Shown here in pieces: positions 8,701 to 18,291 of a stretch of DNA of 64,000 nt (its first letter is position 1; each line of letters starts with the position of its first letter). Origin of the DNA: an uncultured Aeromonadaceae bacterium (GTDB lineage Bacteria; Pseudomonadota; Gammaproteobacteria; Enterobacterales; Aeromonadaceae). The stretch spans positions 1 to 64,000 of the forward strand of contig CAMFKP010000015.1 in the NCBI GenBank assembly GCA_945957385.1. The letters are read 5' to 3'. A program made the translations under genes and the position numbers. The notes under the pieces are model-generated. The model made no database searches. It was not told the DNA's origin and was given only the letters and a program-made list of their open reading frames with translations.

Positions 8701-8796
8701 ATGCTCAATTCTATCGTCGTCGTCAGCATTATTATCGTGGTCCTAGTGGTGGTGATTATTCCACCGCTCGGGGCGAGGTTGGCTGACGCGAAATGA
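8701..8796 (+). CDS. ilvL: ilv operon leader peptide
   Basis: A 31-residue leader peptide made largely of the regulated amino acids: 8 Val, 6 Ile and 4 Leu, with runs such as IVVVSIIIVVLVVVII before PPLGARLADAK. It resembles E. coli IlvL. Ribosome stalling on scarce Val, Ile or Leu tRNA would prevent the downstream attenuator hairpin from forming. The peptide itself needs no function. Confidence 0.93.
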   Translation: MLNSIVVVSIIIVVLVVVIIPPLGARLADAK

Positions 8797-8824
8797 GATG
8801 ATCGCATCCAGACACAGCAAACGA

Positions 8825-8856
8825 CCCCCGAGGCTGAACTCTCGGGGGTTTTTTTT
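8825..8856 (+). terminator. ilv attenuator terminator
   Basis: A stem of CCCCCGAG (8825-8832) with CTCGGGGG (8841-8848) is followed by eight T. It lies between the leader peptide stop and ilvG, at the position expected of a transcription attenuator. Confidence 0.92.
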
Positions 8857-8888
8857 CAGCCAGTTATAGCGAAAACAAGGAAGTTGTC

Positions 8889-10535
8889 ATGAACGGGGCT
8901 CAGTACATCGTCAGCGCATTGCACCAGCAGGGGGTCACCCAGGTGTTCGGGTATCCGGGGGGAGCTATCATGCCGGTGTATGACGCCCTGTACGACGGCG
9001 GCATTCCTCATCTGCTGTGTCGACATGAACAAGGCGCCGCAATGGCGGCCATCGGCTATGCGCGCAGCTCTGGTCAGGTGGGGGTCTGTATTGCGACCTC
9101 GGGACCTGGCGCGACCAACCTGATCACCGGTCTGGCCGATGCGATGATGGACTCCGTGCCCGTAGTGGCGATCACCGGCCAAGTCGCGCGTGACTTTATC
9201 GGCACCGATGCATTTCAGGAGATCGATGTGCTGGGCATGTCGCTGTCCTGTACCAAGCACTCGTTTCTGGTCACTGATGTGACCGAGCTGGGCAGTGTGA
9301 TCACCGAGGCGTTTCGCATTGCGTGTTCCGGCCGCCCAGGCCCTGTGCTGATCGATGTGCCGAAGGATATCCAGATGGCGGCCGTAGAACCGCGTGCGCC
9401 GATGCACCTGGTGGATGATGAGCCGCCTTTGTGTGCTCAGGCTCTGGCTGAAGCCCGCGCTCTGTTAGCGGCAGCAGAACGACCGGTTCTGTATGTCGGT
9501 GGCGGTGTGGTGCTGGCTGATGCCGTCGCTGAGCTGCGGGCGTTGGCAGCGACCTGTGGCTTGCCGGCCGTTACCACGCTGAAGGGGATTGGCACCCTGG
9601 ATCCGGCGTCGGGACTGTCATTGGGCATGCTTGGCATGCACGGTACCAAGGCGGCTAATTATGCGGTACAGCAGTCTGATCTGTTGCTGGTGGTGGGGGC
9701 GCGTTTTGATGATCGGGTGACCGGCAGGCTCGCGGCATTTGCCCCGCTTGCCAAGGTGATTCATCTCGATGTCGATGCTGCCGAGATCGGCAAACGGCGT
9801 GAGGTCCAGGTCAGTCTGCAGGCCGACCTGAAGCAGGTGTTGCCAGCGTTGGCGCAACCTCTGGCGATTGCCGCCTGGCGCGCACATTGTCAGGCGCTGG
9901 CCGCCGAACATGCCTTCTGTTACGACTCTCCCGGCGAGCGCATCTTCGCCCCCTGGTTGCTGCAACAACTTAGTGCCGCACTGCCGTCTGGTGCTGTGGT
10001 GACCACCGATGTGGGTCAGCATCAGATGTGGGTTGCCCAGCATATGCAGTTTGATGATCCGCGAGGCCTGATCACCAGTGCCGGGTTGGGCACCATGGGC
10101 TTTGGGTTGCCGGCAGCGGTTGGCGCCCAGGTGGCGCGCCCGGATGATACGGTCGTGCTGGTGAGCGGGGATGGCTCCTTCATGATGAATGTCCAGGAGC
10201 TCGGCACGCTCAAGCGCGCTCAGCTGCCGGTCAAGATGGTGCTGCTCGACAATCAGCGGCTGGGCATGGTGCGCCAGTGGCAGGAACTGTTCTTCGAGGG
10301 CCGTTTCAGCGAAACGATCCTCACCGACAACCCGGATTTTGTGCGCATGGCGTCGGCATTCGACATTCCGGGCGAGACGATTACCCGTAACGAGGAGGTT
10401 GCTCCGGCGCTGGCACGCATGCTGGCCAGTCCGGGCGCTTACCTGTTGCATGTTTCCATATCATCGGACGATAACGTATGGCCACTGGTGCCCCCGGGCG
10501 CGGCCAATGAACATATGCTGGAGGCTCAGTCATGA
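8889..10535 (+). CDS. ilvG: Acetolactate synthase II catalytic subunit
   Basis: A 548-residue ThDP enzyme forming acetolactate or acetohydroxybutyrate from pyruvate, the first common step to Val, Leu and Ile. Visible features are GYPGGAIMP, the catalytic glutamate in CRHEQGAAM (E47), GPGATN, and the ThDP-binding [12 protein letters not shown] around residue 428. The frame is intact, unlike the frameshifted ilvG of E. coli K-12. AAGGAAG precedes the ATG. It is the first structural gene after the attenuator and overlaps ilvM by 4 bp. Confidence 0.97.
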   Translation: MNGAQYIVSALHQQGVTQVFGYPGGAIMPVYDALYDGGIPHLLCRHEQGAAMAAIGYARSSGQVGVCIATSGPGATNLITGLADAMMDSVPVVAITGQVARDFIGTDAFQEIDVLGMSLSCTKHSFLVTDVTELGSVITEAFRIACSGRPGPVLIDVPKDIQMAAVEPRAPMHLVDDEPPLCAQALAEARALLAAAERPVLYVGGGVVLADAVAELRALAATCGLPAVTTLKGIGTLDPASGLSLGMLGMHGTKAANYAVQQSDLLLVVGARFDDRVTGRLAAFAPLAKVIHLDVDAAEIGKRREVQVSLQADLKQVLPALAQPLAIAAWRAHCQALAAEHAFCYDSPGERIFAPWLLQQLSAALPSGAVVTTDVGQHQMWVAQHMQFDDPRGLITSAGLGTMGFGLPAAVGAQVARPDDTVVLVSGDGSFMMNVQELGTLKRAQLPVKMVLLDNQRLGMVRQWQELFFEGRFSETILTDNPDFVRMASAFDIPGETITRNEEVAPALARMLASPGAYLLHVSISSDDNVWPLVPPGAANEHMLEAQS

Positions 10536-10804
10536 CACAACATCAGCTCTCAATCCGTGCCCAGTTCCGCCCCGAAGTCCTGGAGCGTGTCCTGCGCGTG
10601 GTGCGCCATCGCGGTTTCCACCTCTGTGCGCTGAACATGGCGCCGCAGCTTGATTGCCAAGACCTGCAGATAACGGTTACTGTCGAGAGCGAGCGTCCTA
10701 TCCAATTGCTGCATAGCCAACTGGCCAAACTGATCGACGTGATTCAGGTTGAGGCCGGCGAAGTGCGCCAAGCACACACAGCAGCATATTCCATCCGGGC
10801 TTGA
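10532..10804 (+). CDS. ilvM: Acetolactate synthase II regulatory subunit
   Basis: A 90-residue ACT-domain protein, the small subunit that activates IlvG. The pattern [20 protein letters not shown] and the [10 protein letters not shown] strand match IlvM. An ATGA overlap with ilvG indicates translational coupling, fitting a fixed subunit ratio. Confidence 0.95.
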   Translation: MTQHQLSIRAQFRPEVLERVLRVVRHRGFHLCALNMAPQLDCQDLQITVTVESERPIQLLHSQLAKLIDVIQVEAGEVRQAHTAAYSIRA

Positions 10805-10823
10805 TAAAAGGAAGTAACGACTT

Positions 10824-11756
10824 ATGGCTCAACAGAAGACCACCAAATACATCTGGTTCAACGGTGAACTGGTTGAATGGGACAAGGCACAAGTGCACGT
10901 CATGACCCATGCGCTGCATTATGGCTCCTCGGTTTTTGAAGGCATCCGTGCCTATGACACCCCGCAAGGTCCGGCCATTTTCCGTCTCAAGGAGCACATC
11001 CAGCGTCTGTTTGACTCCGCCAAGATCTACTGGATGGACATGCCGTTCACCCAGGCGCAGATCTGCGAGGCGTGCCGCGTCATTGTGCGCGAGAACGATC
11101 TGAAGTCCGGTTATCTGCGTCCGCTGGCTTTTGTTGGCAACGTCGGGCTGGGTCTGCATCCGCCGAAGGATGCCCATACCGATGTGATGATCGGTGCCTT
11201 GCCGTGGGGTGCGTATCTGGGTGAGGAAGGGTTGAAGAATGGCGTTGATGTGGCCGTTTCCTCCTGGAATCGCCTGGCGCCGAATACCATTCCGACCGGT
11301 GCCAAGGCCGGCGGCAACTACCTGTCGTCCCAGCTGATCTCCCGCGAGGCCAAGCGTCACGGCTACACCGAAGGGATCGCGCTGGATGTGAACGGCTACC
11401 TGAGCGAAGGGGCCGGGGAAAACATCTTCCTGATCAAGAATGGTGTCTTGCACACCACGCCAGCAACGTCCGCCATCCTGCCGGGCATCACCCGCGATAC
11501 CATCATCACGTTGGCGCGGGATCTGGGGCTGACGGTGCGTGAAGAGCCGCTGCCGCGCGAGGCGCTCTATCTGGCCGACGAAATCTTCATGACCGGCACG
11601 GCGGCCGAAGTGACACCGGTCCGCTCTGTCGACCAAATCCAGGTGGGTGCCGGTTGTCGCGGTCCGATCACCGAACAGCTGCAGAAGGCGTTCTTCGGCC
11701 TGTTCAATGGTGAGACCGAGGACAAGTTGGGCTGGCTGACGCCGGTTCACGACTGA
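10824..11756 (+). CDS. ilvE: Branched-chain amino acid aminotransferase
   Basis: A 310-residue fold-type IV PLP enzyme that makes Val, Leu and Ile from their keto acids using glutamate. The PLP lysine is K161 in GAKAGGNYLSSQL. HALHYGSSVFEGIRAY and SEGAGENIFLIKNG are also diagnostic. It starts 19 bp after ilvM; a hairpin between ilvE and ilvD may dampen downstream expression. Confidence 0.97.
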   Translation: MAQQKTTKYIWFNGELVEWDKAQVHVMTHALHYGSSVFEGIRAYDTPQGPAIFRLKEHIQRLFDSAKIYWMDMPFTQAQICEACRVIVRENDLKSGYLRPLAFVGNVGLGLHPPKDAHTDVMIGALPWGAYLGEEGLKNGVDVAVSSWNRLAPNTIPTGAKAGGNYLSSQLISREAKRHGYTEGIALDVNGYLSEGAGENIFLIKNGVLHTTPATSAILPGITRDTIITLARDLGLTVREEPLPREALYLADEIFMTGTAAEVTPVRSVDQIQVGAGCRGPITEQLQKAFFGLFNGETEDKLGWLTPVHD

Positions 11757-11765
11757 GTCATGTGG

Positions 11766-11792
11766 CGGGAGGCGTATCAACGCCTCCCGTTT
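11766..11792 (+). terminator. Hairpin between ilvE and ilvD
   Basis: A 9-bp perfect stem, CGGGAGGCG (11766-11774) with CGCCTCCCG (11781-11789), has a 6-nt loop and is followed by TTTGTTT. It may terminate part of the transcripts or protect the ilvGME message. The tail is not a pure T-run, so termination is likely partial. Confidence 0.6.
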
Positions 11793-11880
11793 GTTTCATC
11801 AAGAGCGTCTCGATAAACCGCGTCGCGTTTCTCGAGCCGTTTTTCAGGATTGATTGCCGTATTCAGGGAGTGTTTCACAG

Positions 11881-13731
11881 ATGCCAAAGTACCGTTCCGC
11901 TACCACCACTCAGGGCCGCAACATGGCCGGAGCCCGCGCCTTGTGGCGTGCCACCGGGATGACTGACGAGGATTTCGGCAAGCCGATTATTGCCGTCGTC
12001 AACTCGTTCACCCAGTTTGTTCCGGGTCATGTGCACCTCAAGGATCTGGGGCAGCTGGTGGCGCGTGAAATCGAGGCCGCTGGTGGCGTGGCCAAAGAGT
12101 TCAATACCATCGCCGTCGACGACGGTATCGCCATGGGCCACGGTGGCATGCTCTACTCGCTGCCGAGCCGCGAGCTGATCGCCGACTCTGTCGAGTACAT
12201 GGTCAATGCTCACTGCGCCGATGCCATGGTCTGTATCTCCAACTGTGACAAGATCACCCCCGGCATGATGATGGCGGCGATGCGTCTGAACATACCGGTG
12301 ATTTTTGTTTCCGGTGGCCCGATGGAAGCCGGCAAGACCAAGCTTTCCGATCAGCTGATCAAGCTTGACCTGGTAGATGCCATGGTGATGGCCGCGGACA
12401 GCAAGGTTAGCGATGAAGATACGGTGGCCGTTGAGCGCAGTGCTTGCCCGACCTGCGGCTCCTGTTCCGGGATGTTTACCGCTAACTCGATGAACTGCCT
12501 GACCGAGGCGCTGGGCTTGTCGCAGCCGGGTAATGGCTCGTTGCTGGCGACGCACGCCGACCGTGAAGGGCTGTTCAAACGTGCCGGTCAGCGCATCGTC
12601 GAACTGGCCAAGCGTTACTACGAACAGGATGACGCCGCTGTGCTGCCGCGTGCCATCGCCAGCAAGCAGGCGTTCGAGAATGCGATGACACTGGATATCG
12701 CCATGGGCGGTTCCACCAATACCGTGTTGCACCTGTTGGCTGCGGCGCAAGAGGGCGGCGTGGACTTCACGATGGACGATATCGATCGCCTGTCGCGCCG
12801 TGTCCCCCATCTGTGCAAGGTGGCGCCGTCGACCCAGAAATACCATATGGAAGATGTCCACCGCGCCGGTGGCGTGGTCGGTATCCTGGGTGAGTTGGCT
12901 CGCGCCGGCCTGTTGCATACCGAAGTACGCAACGTGCTGGGGCTCTCTCTGGGCGAATTGCTGCAGCGTTACGACGTGATGCTGACCCAGGATGCGGCGG
13001 TGCTCGATTTCTATCGCGCGGGTCCGGCCGGCATTCGTACCACCAAGGCGTTCAGCCAGGATTGCCGTTGGCCAACGCTGGATCAGGATCGTGTCGAAGG
13101 CTGCATTCGTTCCAAGGAACACGCCTACAGTCAGGATGGCGGTTTGGCGGTGCTGTCCGGCAACCTGGCGCTGAATGGCTGTATCGTCAAGACGGCCGGC
13201 GTCGATGAGTCCAACTTGGTCTTCTCCGGTCCTGCCCGTGTCTTCGAGAGTCAGGAAGATGCCGTCGCCGGCATCCTCGGCGGCACCGTCACGGCCGGTG
13301 ATGTCGTCGTCATCCGCTACGAAGGTCCCAAGGGTGGTCCGGGGATGCAGGAGATGCTCTATCCGACCTCGTATCTGAAATCGATGGGACTGGGCAAGGC
13401 GTGCGCCTTGATCACCGACGGCCGTTTCTCCGGTGGCACCTCTGGCCTGTCGATCGGCCACGTCTCGCCCGAGGCCGCCGCGGGGGGCAACATCGGTCTG
13501 GTGCAGGAGGGCGATCTGATCCATATCCATATCCCGGAGCGTCGCATCGAGATCGCCATTTCCGCTGCGGAACTGGCCACGCGCCGTGCGGCGATGGAGG
13601 CCAAGGGGGCTGCCGCGTGGAAACCGGTCAGCCGTCAACGTGAGGTGTCGTTTGCTCTGAAGGCGTACGCGATGCTGGCGACCAGTGCTGACCGCGGTGC
13701 GGTGCGGGATCGCAGCAAGCTGGAGGAGTAA
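11881..13731 (+). CDS. ilvD: Dihydroxy-acid dehydratase
   Basis: A 616-residue Fe-S enzyme dehydrating dihydroxy-isovalerate and dihydroxy-methylvalerate, the third common step to Val and Ile. Cluster cysteines are visible in [10 protein letters not shown] and [11 protein letters not shown]. The start at 11881 gives [10 protein letters not shown], matching E. coli IlvD; the frame opens nine codons earlier at 11854, but that lacks family support. GGGAG lies ten bases before the chosen ATG. ilvA follows after 2 bp. Confidence 0.97.
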   Translation: MPKYRSATTTQGRNMAGARALWRATGMTDEDFGKPIIAVVNSFTQFVPGHVHLKDLGQLVAREIEAAGGVAKEFNTIAVDDGIAMGHGGMLYSLPSRELIADSVEYMVNAHCADAMVCISNCDKITPGMMMAAMRLNIPVIFVSGGPMEAGKTKLSDQLIKLDLVDAMVMAADSKVSDEDTVAVERSACPTCGSCSGMFTANSMNCLTEALGLSQPGNGSLLATHADREGLFKRAGQRIVELAKRYYEQDDAAVLPRAIASKQAFENAMTLDIAMGGSTNTVLHLLAAAQEGGVDFTMDDIDRLSRRVPHLCKVAPSTQKYHMEDVHRAGGVVGILGELARAGLLHTEVRNVLGLSLGELLQRYDVMLTQDAAVLDFYRAGPAGIRTTKAFSQDCRWPTLDQDRVEGCIRSKEHAYSQDGGLAVLSGNLALNGCIVKTAGVDESNLVFSGPARVFESQEDAVAGILGGTVTAGDVVVIRYEGPKGGPGMQEMLYPTSYLKSMGLGKACALITDGRFSGGTSGLSIGHVSPEAAAGGNIGLVQEGDLIHIHIPERRIEIAISAAELATRRAAMEAKGAAAWKPVSRQREVSFALKAYAMLATSADRGAVRDRSKLEE

Positions 13732-13733
13732 GC

Positions 13734-15266
13734 ATGTCCAGTCAGCCTGAGTCCGCTGGGGACTATCTACGCAAAATACTGTTATCCCCTGTTTACGAGG
13801 TGGCGAAAGTCACCCCGTTACAGGTGCTGAAGAAACTGTCGGATCGCCTCGGCAATCATGTCGCGCTCAAGCGCGAAGACTTGCAGCCGGTGCATTCGTT
13901 CAAGCTGCGCGGTGCCTACAACAAGATCGCCGGCCTCTCCGAGGAGCAACGGGCGCGCGGTGTCATTGCCGCCTCAGCCGGTAACCATGCCCAGGGCGTG
14001 GCGCTGTCCGGTGCTCGCCTGAACATCAAGGCCACCATCGTCATGCCGACCACGACACCGGATATCAAGGTCGATGCGGTGCGCCGCATGGGTGGCAACG
14101 TGCTGTTGTTCGGCAACAACTTTGATGAGGCCTATGCCGAGAGCAAGCGTCTGGCGCAATTGCATGGCTATACGCTGATTCCACCGTTCGATGATGTCGA
14201 TGTCATCGCCGGGCAAGGCACCATAGGTCGCGAGCTGCTGGAGCAGGACACCCGTCTGACCCATGTGTTTGTGCCGGTCGGCGGTGGTGGACTGGCGGCT
14301 GGTGTGGCGGTCTATATCAAGCAGCTGCTGCCGCAAGTCAAAGTCATCGGTGTCGAAGCCGAGGGCTCGGCCTGCCTGCAAGCCGCCTGGGAGGCGGGCA
14401 CGCCCGTCAACCTGGAGCGGGTGTCGCTGTTTGCCGACGGTGTAGCGGTCAAGCGCATCGGTGAGGAGACCTTCCGTCTCTGTCATCAGTACCTGGATGA
14501 GGTGATCACCGTCAGCAATGACGAGATTTGTGCCGCCCTGAAGGATATTTTCGAGGATACCCGTGCCATCGCCGAGCCTTCCGGGGCGCTGTCGCTGGCG
14601 GGCCTGAAGAAGTATGCCGAGGAGCGCCAGCTGGTTGGTGGCCGTCTGGCAGCGATCCTCTCCGGGGCCAACGTCAACTTCCACAACCTGCGTTATGTCT
14701 CCGAACGCTGCGAGATCGGTGAAAAGCGTGAAGGCATGCTTGCGGTGACAATCCCGGAACGTAAAGGCGCCTTCCTCGATTTCTGCCATCGCCTCGGCAA
14801 GCGGGTGGTGACCGAGTTCAACTACCGTTACTCGTCCGCCGATCAGGCCACGTTGTTCGTTGGCGTGCGCTTGTCGCGCGGCAGCGAGGAGCTGCGGCAG
14901 ATCATCGATGAACTGCAGGCGGCGGGCTATCCGGTCATCAATATGACCGATAACGATCTGGCGAAGAACCATGTGCGCTACATGGTCGGGGGGCGCCCTT
15001 GCGCCACGCTGAGCGAGCGTCTGCTGAGCTTCGAGTTTCCGGAGCAGCCGGGGGCACTGTTGCGTTTCCTTGAGACGCTGGGCAGCCGTTGGAACATCAC
15101 GCTGTTCCATTATCGTAATCACGGTGCGGATTACGGGCGCGTATTGTGCGCGTTCGAATTGGTGGCCAGCGATGATGACGAGTTCCAGCAACACCTGCGC
15201 GAGCTGGGTTATGTCTGGCACGACGTGTCGGCCGATCCGGCCTACCGCTTGTTCCTGGCGCCATAA
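13734..15266 (+). CDS. ilvA: Biosynthetic threonine ammonia-lyase
   Basis: A 510-residue PLP enzyme converting threonine to 2-oxobutyrate, the committed step to isoleucine. The PLP lysine is K57 in HSFKLRGAYN, and the glycine-rich phosphate loop GGGGLAAG is present. Two ACT-like regulatory domains occupy about residues 330-510, so feedback inhibition by isoleucine is expected. It is the last gene of the operon and ends at a strong terminator. Confidence 0.97.
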   Translation: MSSQPESAGDYLRKILLSPVYEVAKVTPLQVLKKLSDRLGNHVALKREDLQPVHSFKLRGAYNKIAGLSEEQRARGVIAASAGNHAQGVALSGARLNIKATIVMPTTTPDIKVDAVRRMGGNVLLFGNNFDEAYAESKRLAQLHGYTLIPPFDDVDVIAGQGTIGRELLEQDTRLTHVFVPVGGGGLAAGVAVYIKQLLPQVKVIGVEAEGSACLQAAWEAGTPVNLERVSLFADGVAVKRIGEETFRLCHQYLDEVITVSNDEICAALKDIFEDTRAIAEPSGALSLAGLKKYAEERQLVGGRLAAILSGANVNFHNLRYVSERCEIGEKREGMLAVTIPERKGAFLDFCHRLGKRVVTEFNYRYSSADQATLFVGVRLSRGSEELRQIIDELQAAGYPVINMTDNDLAKNHVRYMVGGRPCATLSERLLSFEFPEQPGALLRFLETLGSRWNITLFHYRNHGADYGRVLCAFELVASDDDEFQQHLRELGYVWHDVSADPAYRLFLAP

Positions 15267-15282
15267 CATACCGCGTGGCAAG

Positions 15283-15320
15283 AAATAAATAAGGGAGCCG
15301 TTGGCTCCCTTATTTATTTT
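15283..15320 (+). terminator. Terminator of the ilv operon
   Basis: A 17-bp perfect stem, AAATAAATAAGGGAGCC (15283-15299) with its complement at 15303-15319, closes a GTT loop and is bordered by T. It starts 16 bp after the ilvA stop. Confidence 0.9.
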
Positions 15321-15676
15321 TATATTTCACCATGCAAAATCTAAATATTAATTAATGGGTTTGTTTTTATATTTTAAATATTGGGGCTGGGGCGAAATGT
15401 TGATGGGAAATAAATTTAAATAATAACTATTGAATAGCGCTGGCTATCATTCATCTCGCATCTATCTGAAGTATTTAGACAAGCACAAACACTGATAAAT
15501 TTGTTAATAATCAAGGCGCGGAGAAAGCAGCTAAATATTTCGTCTTTTTTTTCAAGTTGGCTTAACCTAGGCCTAATCAGGTGTCGATTCGTGGCAGACA
15601 ACCGCCCTTTGCCTGATATGATTCCGGCCGTTTTTTTGTCCATGAGAGGACAGAATCGTAAAACAGGAGATTATCG
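15321..15676. other. AT-rich intergenic region before the DUF2860 gene
   Basis: About 350 bp of AT-rich DNA without a credible gene on either strand. It must contain the promoter of the following outer-membrane protein gene. Several AT-rich hexamers could serve as -10 elements, and none stands out. Confidence 0.5.
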
Positions 15677-16675
15677 ATGAACAAGTTGATGCTGGCTGTC
15701 AGTCTGGGTCTGTTGAGTCAGGCGGCGATGGCCGAGATGGCGCCGATCCCGCAGCAAAGTGGTTTTTCCGGTTTTGGTTTGCTGGGTGGAAGTTATAGCA
15801 ACGTCAACTCCAATGTCGTTGTCGGTCCGAAAGAGGAGTCCAGCCGACGTCTGGATTCGCTCTCCAGCCATACTGGCAGTGACGGTGGCAAGGCGGATAT
15901 CAACCTTGATCTGCGTTATACCTTCGCCGACACCCGTACCCAGCTGTTTCTCGGTAACCTGATCCAGGATGCGGTACGTCTCGACTTCACCCAACAGTTC
16001 GGGGTGCGTCAGCAGATCGGCAATAAGGGCATCATTTCCGGTGCATTTGTGTTCAGTGGCATTCCTGGTGAGGCGTGGGAAGATCCGTACGCTGTCGGCA
16101 CCGAACGTCAGACGACGGATCGCAAGAGCAACGGTGTGCGTCTGGGATGGGATGGGATCTGGGGTAGCCAGTTCTCTGCTAACTACACGGTGCGCAAGAT
16201 CGAGATTGAGGATGAGCGCAGTGGTGCCTCATTGTCACTCTCTCCGGCTGAGCAAGCGCTGCTGGATCGGAATGGCAATATGCAGTCCATCGATCTGGCC
16301 TATAACCTGGTGGGTCCGCAAGGCAGTGTCCTGTCACCGATGATCAGCTACTCCCGCAATGATGCTGACGGCAAGGCCTCCAGTTACGACCGGACGGCAT
16401 TCCAGCTGACCTACGCACTGCAGCAGGCCCAATACAGCCTGGTCACCAACTTCTTTGCCGGTCAGGTCGAATATGATGCGGTCAACCCGGTGTTCGGGCG
16501 TACCGTCAAGGCGGATGAGTGGGGCGTGAATGCCAACTTCTTCTGGCATAACCTGTGGAGCGTCAAGCCATTGAGCGCGGTTTTCAGTGCCAGTTATGGT
16601 AACTCGGACGCGAATGTCGACTTCTTTGACACCGAGCTGAGCCGTATCAGTGCCGGACTGATGTACCGGTTCTAA
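15677..16675 (+). CDS. DUF2860 family outer-membrane protein
   Basis: A 332-residue protein with a signal peptide (1-19, ending AMA) and a C-terminal phenylalanine (LMYRF) typical of beta-barrels assembled by BAM. The mature start, PIPQQSGFSGFGLLGG, and LRYTFADTRTQLFLGNLIQD match the DUF2860 family of Vibrio and Aeromonas relatives, whose role is unknown. A pore or structural function is inference. It is monocistronic, with a long AT-rich upstream region and its own terminator. Confidence 0.85.
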   Translation: MNKLMLAVSLGLLSQAAMAEMAPIPQQSGFSGFGLLGGSYSNVNSNVVVGPKEESSRRLDSLSSHTGSDGGKADINLDLRYTFADTRTQLFLGNLIQDAVRLDFTQQFGVRQQIGNKGIISGAFVFSGIPGEAWEDPYAVGTERQTTDRKSNGVRLGWDGIWGSQFSANYTVRKIEIEDERSGASLSLSPAEQALLDRNGNMQSIDLAYNLVGPQGSVLSPMISYSRNDADGKASSYDRTAFQLTYALQQAQYSLVTNFFAGQVEYDAVNPVFGRTVKADEWGVNANFFWHNLWSVKPLSAVFSASYGNSDANVDFFDTELSRISAGLMYRF

Positions 16676-16692
16676 GTGTCTGCTGACTAAAT

Positions 16693-16720
16693 AAAAACGG
16701 CTCCCGCGGGAGCCGTTTTT
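16693..16720. terminator. Bidirectional terminator between convergent genes
   Basis: A 28-bp perfect palindrome (16693-16720) has arms AAAAACGGCTCCC and GGGAGCCGTTTTT. It lies between the DUF2860 gene (+) and amt (-) and can terminate both. Confidence 0.9.
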
Positions 16721-16734
16721 GTTGCGGTTCAGAC

Positions 16735-17964
16735 TCAGATCTGCACTTCGTGGGCGGTGGCACTGATCTTGTGAATGGCCAGATCCGCGCCTTGGTGTTC
16801 ATCCTCTTGTGACAGGCGCAGGCCGACCGCCAGGCGCATGCCACCATAGATCACCAGCGCGCCGACCACGGCAATACTGACACCGAGTAAGGTGCCGACC
16901 AGCTGGCTCATGAAGCTGACGCCACCCAGCCCACCGAGTGCCGTGCTGCCGAAGATGCCGGCGGCGATACCGCCCCAGGCACCACACAGGCCATGCAGCG
17001 GCCAGACACCGAGCACGTCGTCGATCTTCGGTTTACGCTGCAACCAGGTAAACACCAGAATGAAGATGGCACTGGCGACACCACCGACAAACAGTGCCCC
17101 CACCGGATGCATCAGATCGGATCCGGCACACACGGCAACCAGACCGGCCAGCGGGCCGTTGTGAATGAAACCTGGATCGTTACGGCCCAGCGCCAGGGCG
17201 ACCAGGGTGCCGCCGACCATGGCCATCAGCGAGTTGACGGCGACCAGACCGCTGATAGCGGAGAGCTTCTGCGCGGACATCACGTTGAAACCGAACCAGC
17301 CCACGATCAGGATCCAGGCCCCCAGTGCCAGCATCGGGATACTGGACGGCGCAAAGCCGACGGTTTGACCGTTGCGCAAGCGACCACGACGCGTACCGAG
17401 CAGTACCAGTGCGACCAACCCAATCCAGCCACCGACCGCATGGACGACGACGGAACCTGCGAAGTCGTGGAATGTCGCACCAAACTGGCTTTGCAGCCAC
17501 TCCTGCACACCAAAGCGGCTGTTCCAGGCAATGCCTTCGAACAGTGGATAGACCAGGCCGACGATCAGGAAGGAGCAGATCAGCATGGGATAGAAGCGGG
17601 CGCGTTCGGCAATGCCACCACTGACGATGGCGGGAATGGCCGCGGCAAAGGTCAGCAGGAAGAAGAATTTAGTCAGATCGAAACCGTGATTGGCAACCAG
17701 GGTGCTCGCGCTGCCCATGAACGTCTGTCCATATGCGATGCAGTAGCCGAAGAAAAAATAGGCCACGGTCGAAGCGGCGAAATCGGTGATGATCTTCACC
17801 AGCGCATTGACCTGGTTTTTACCGCGGACTGTGCCCAGCTCCAGAAAGGCAAACCCGGCATGCATGGCCAGCACCATGATGGCCCCTAACAGGATAAACA
17901 GCGTATCCGAACTTGTGACCAGTGTTGCCACGGCACTGTTTACATCAACCACACCCACCTCCAT
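16735..17964 (-). CDS. amt: Ammonium transporter Amt
   Basis: An Amt/Rh/MEP channel of up to 409 residues with about eleven membrane segments, moving ammonium across the inner membrane. FAFLELGTVRGKNQVNALVK, FHDFAGSVVVHAVGGW (twin-His H175) and PLHGLCGAWGG (second His) are family signatures. The ATG at 17964 lacks a ribosome-binding site, whereas GGAGG at 17958-17962 lies five bases before GTG 17952, so the true start may be codon 5. No glnK is adjacent, and no sigma-54 promoter was seen by eye. Confidence 0.93.
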   Translation of the reverse strand: MEVGVVDVNSAVATLVTSSDTLFILLGAIMVLAMHAGFAFLELGTVRGKNQVNALVKIITDFAASTVAYFFFGYCIAYGQTFMGSASTLVANHGFDLTKFFFLLTFAAAIPAIVSGGIAERARFYPMLICSFLIVGLVYPLFEGIAWNSRFGVQEWLQSQFGATFHDFAGSVVVHAVGGWIGLVALVLLGTRRGRLRNGQTVGFAPSSIPMLALGAWILIVGWFGFNVMSAQKLSAISGLVAVNSLMAMVGGTLVALALGRNDPGFIHNGPLAGLVAVCAGSDLMHPVGALFVGGVASAIFILVFTWLQRKPKIDDVLGVWPLHGLCGAWGGIAAGIFGSTALGGLGGVSFMSQLVGTLLGVSIAVVGALVIYGGMRLAVGLRLSQEDEHQGADLAIHKISATAHEVQI

Positions 17965-18291
17965 CGCTACAATTTGTTAGTTGGCCTTGCCTGGCCTTGT
18001 TCATTTCCATGGCACTCATCTGGCGCGTTCGCCTTGATACGGGGAACCCAGCTGGTGCAGTGGCAGCCAGCTATTCACAAACTGTACCAAGTCGCTTGGA
18101 TGGCGGAGGTATCATCACTTAACCACATGAGCTGTAATGAGTTTTTGATAGTGTCTTCCCCGGCAGTCACGCCGGTGCCGCGAGTAAATCAGCGCCGTTG
18201 TGGTGCCCATTATTGGTGCGCGGCACCAACTTTAGCAAGCTGAGTCCGGTGGGTGCCCCGCTATGGCTCCGAGGCACCAAGCATGGGCCTG
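17965..18291. other. Intergenic region with repeated GGTGC/GCACC half-sites
   Basis: The 327 bp between amt and the sulfatase gene hold no credible gene. Positions 18202-18278 carry several GGTGC or GCACC pentamers. One is a palindrome, TTGGTGC-GCG-GCACCAA (18213-18229). Another pair, GGTGCC (18252-18257) and GGCACC (18273-18278), can form a hairpin. These may be binding sites for a regulator of amt or part of the 3' end of the sulfatase message. Confidence 0.5.

Noticed and set aside
11875-13638. Long antisense reading frame opposite ilvD
   Set aside because: It is a shadow of a highly conserved gene in GC-rich DNA, with no family match and no start signal.
15337-17208. Check for phage or insertion-sequence genes in the 15-18 kb intergenic regions
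   Set aside because: No transposase, integrase or terminal repeats are visible. The AT-rich stretches are ordinary upstream regions.
18202-18278. NtrC binding sites before amt
   Set aside because: The half-sites point the wrong way, and no sigma-54 promoter with the required GG-N10-GC spacing was found.
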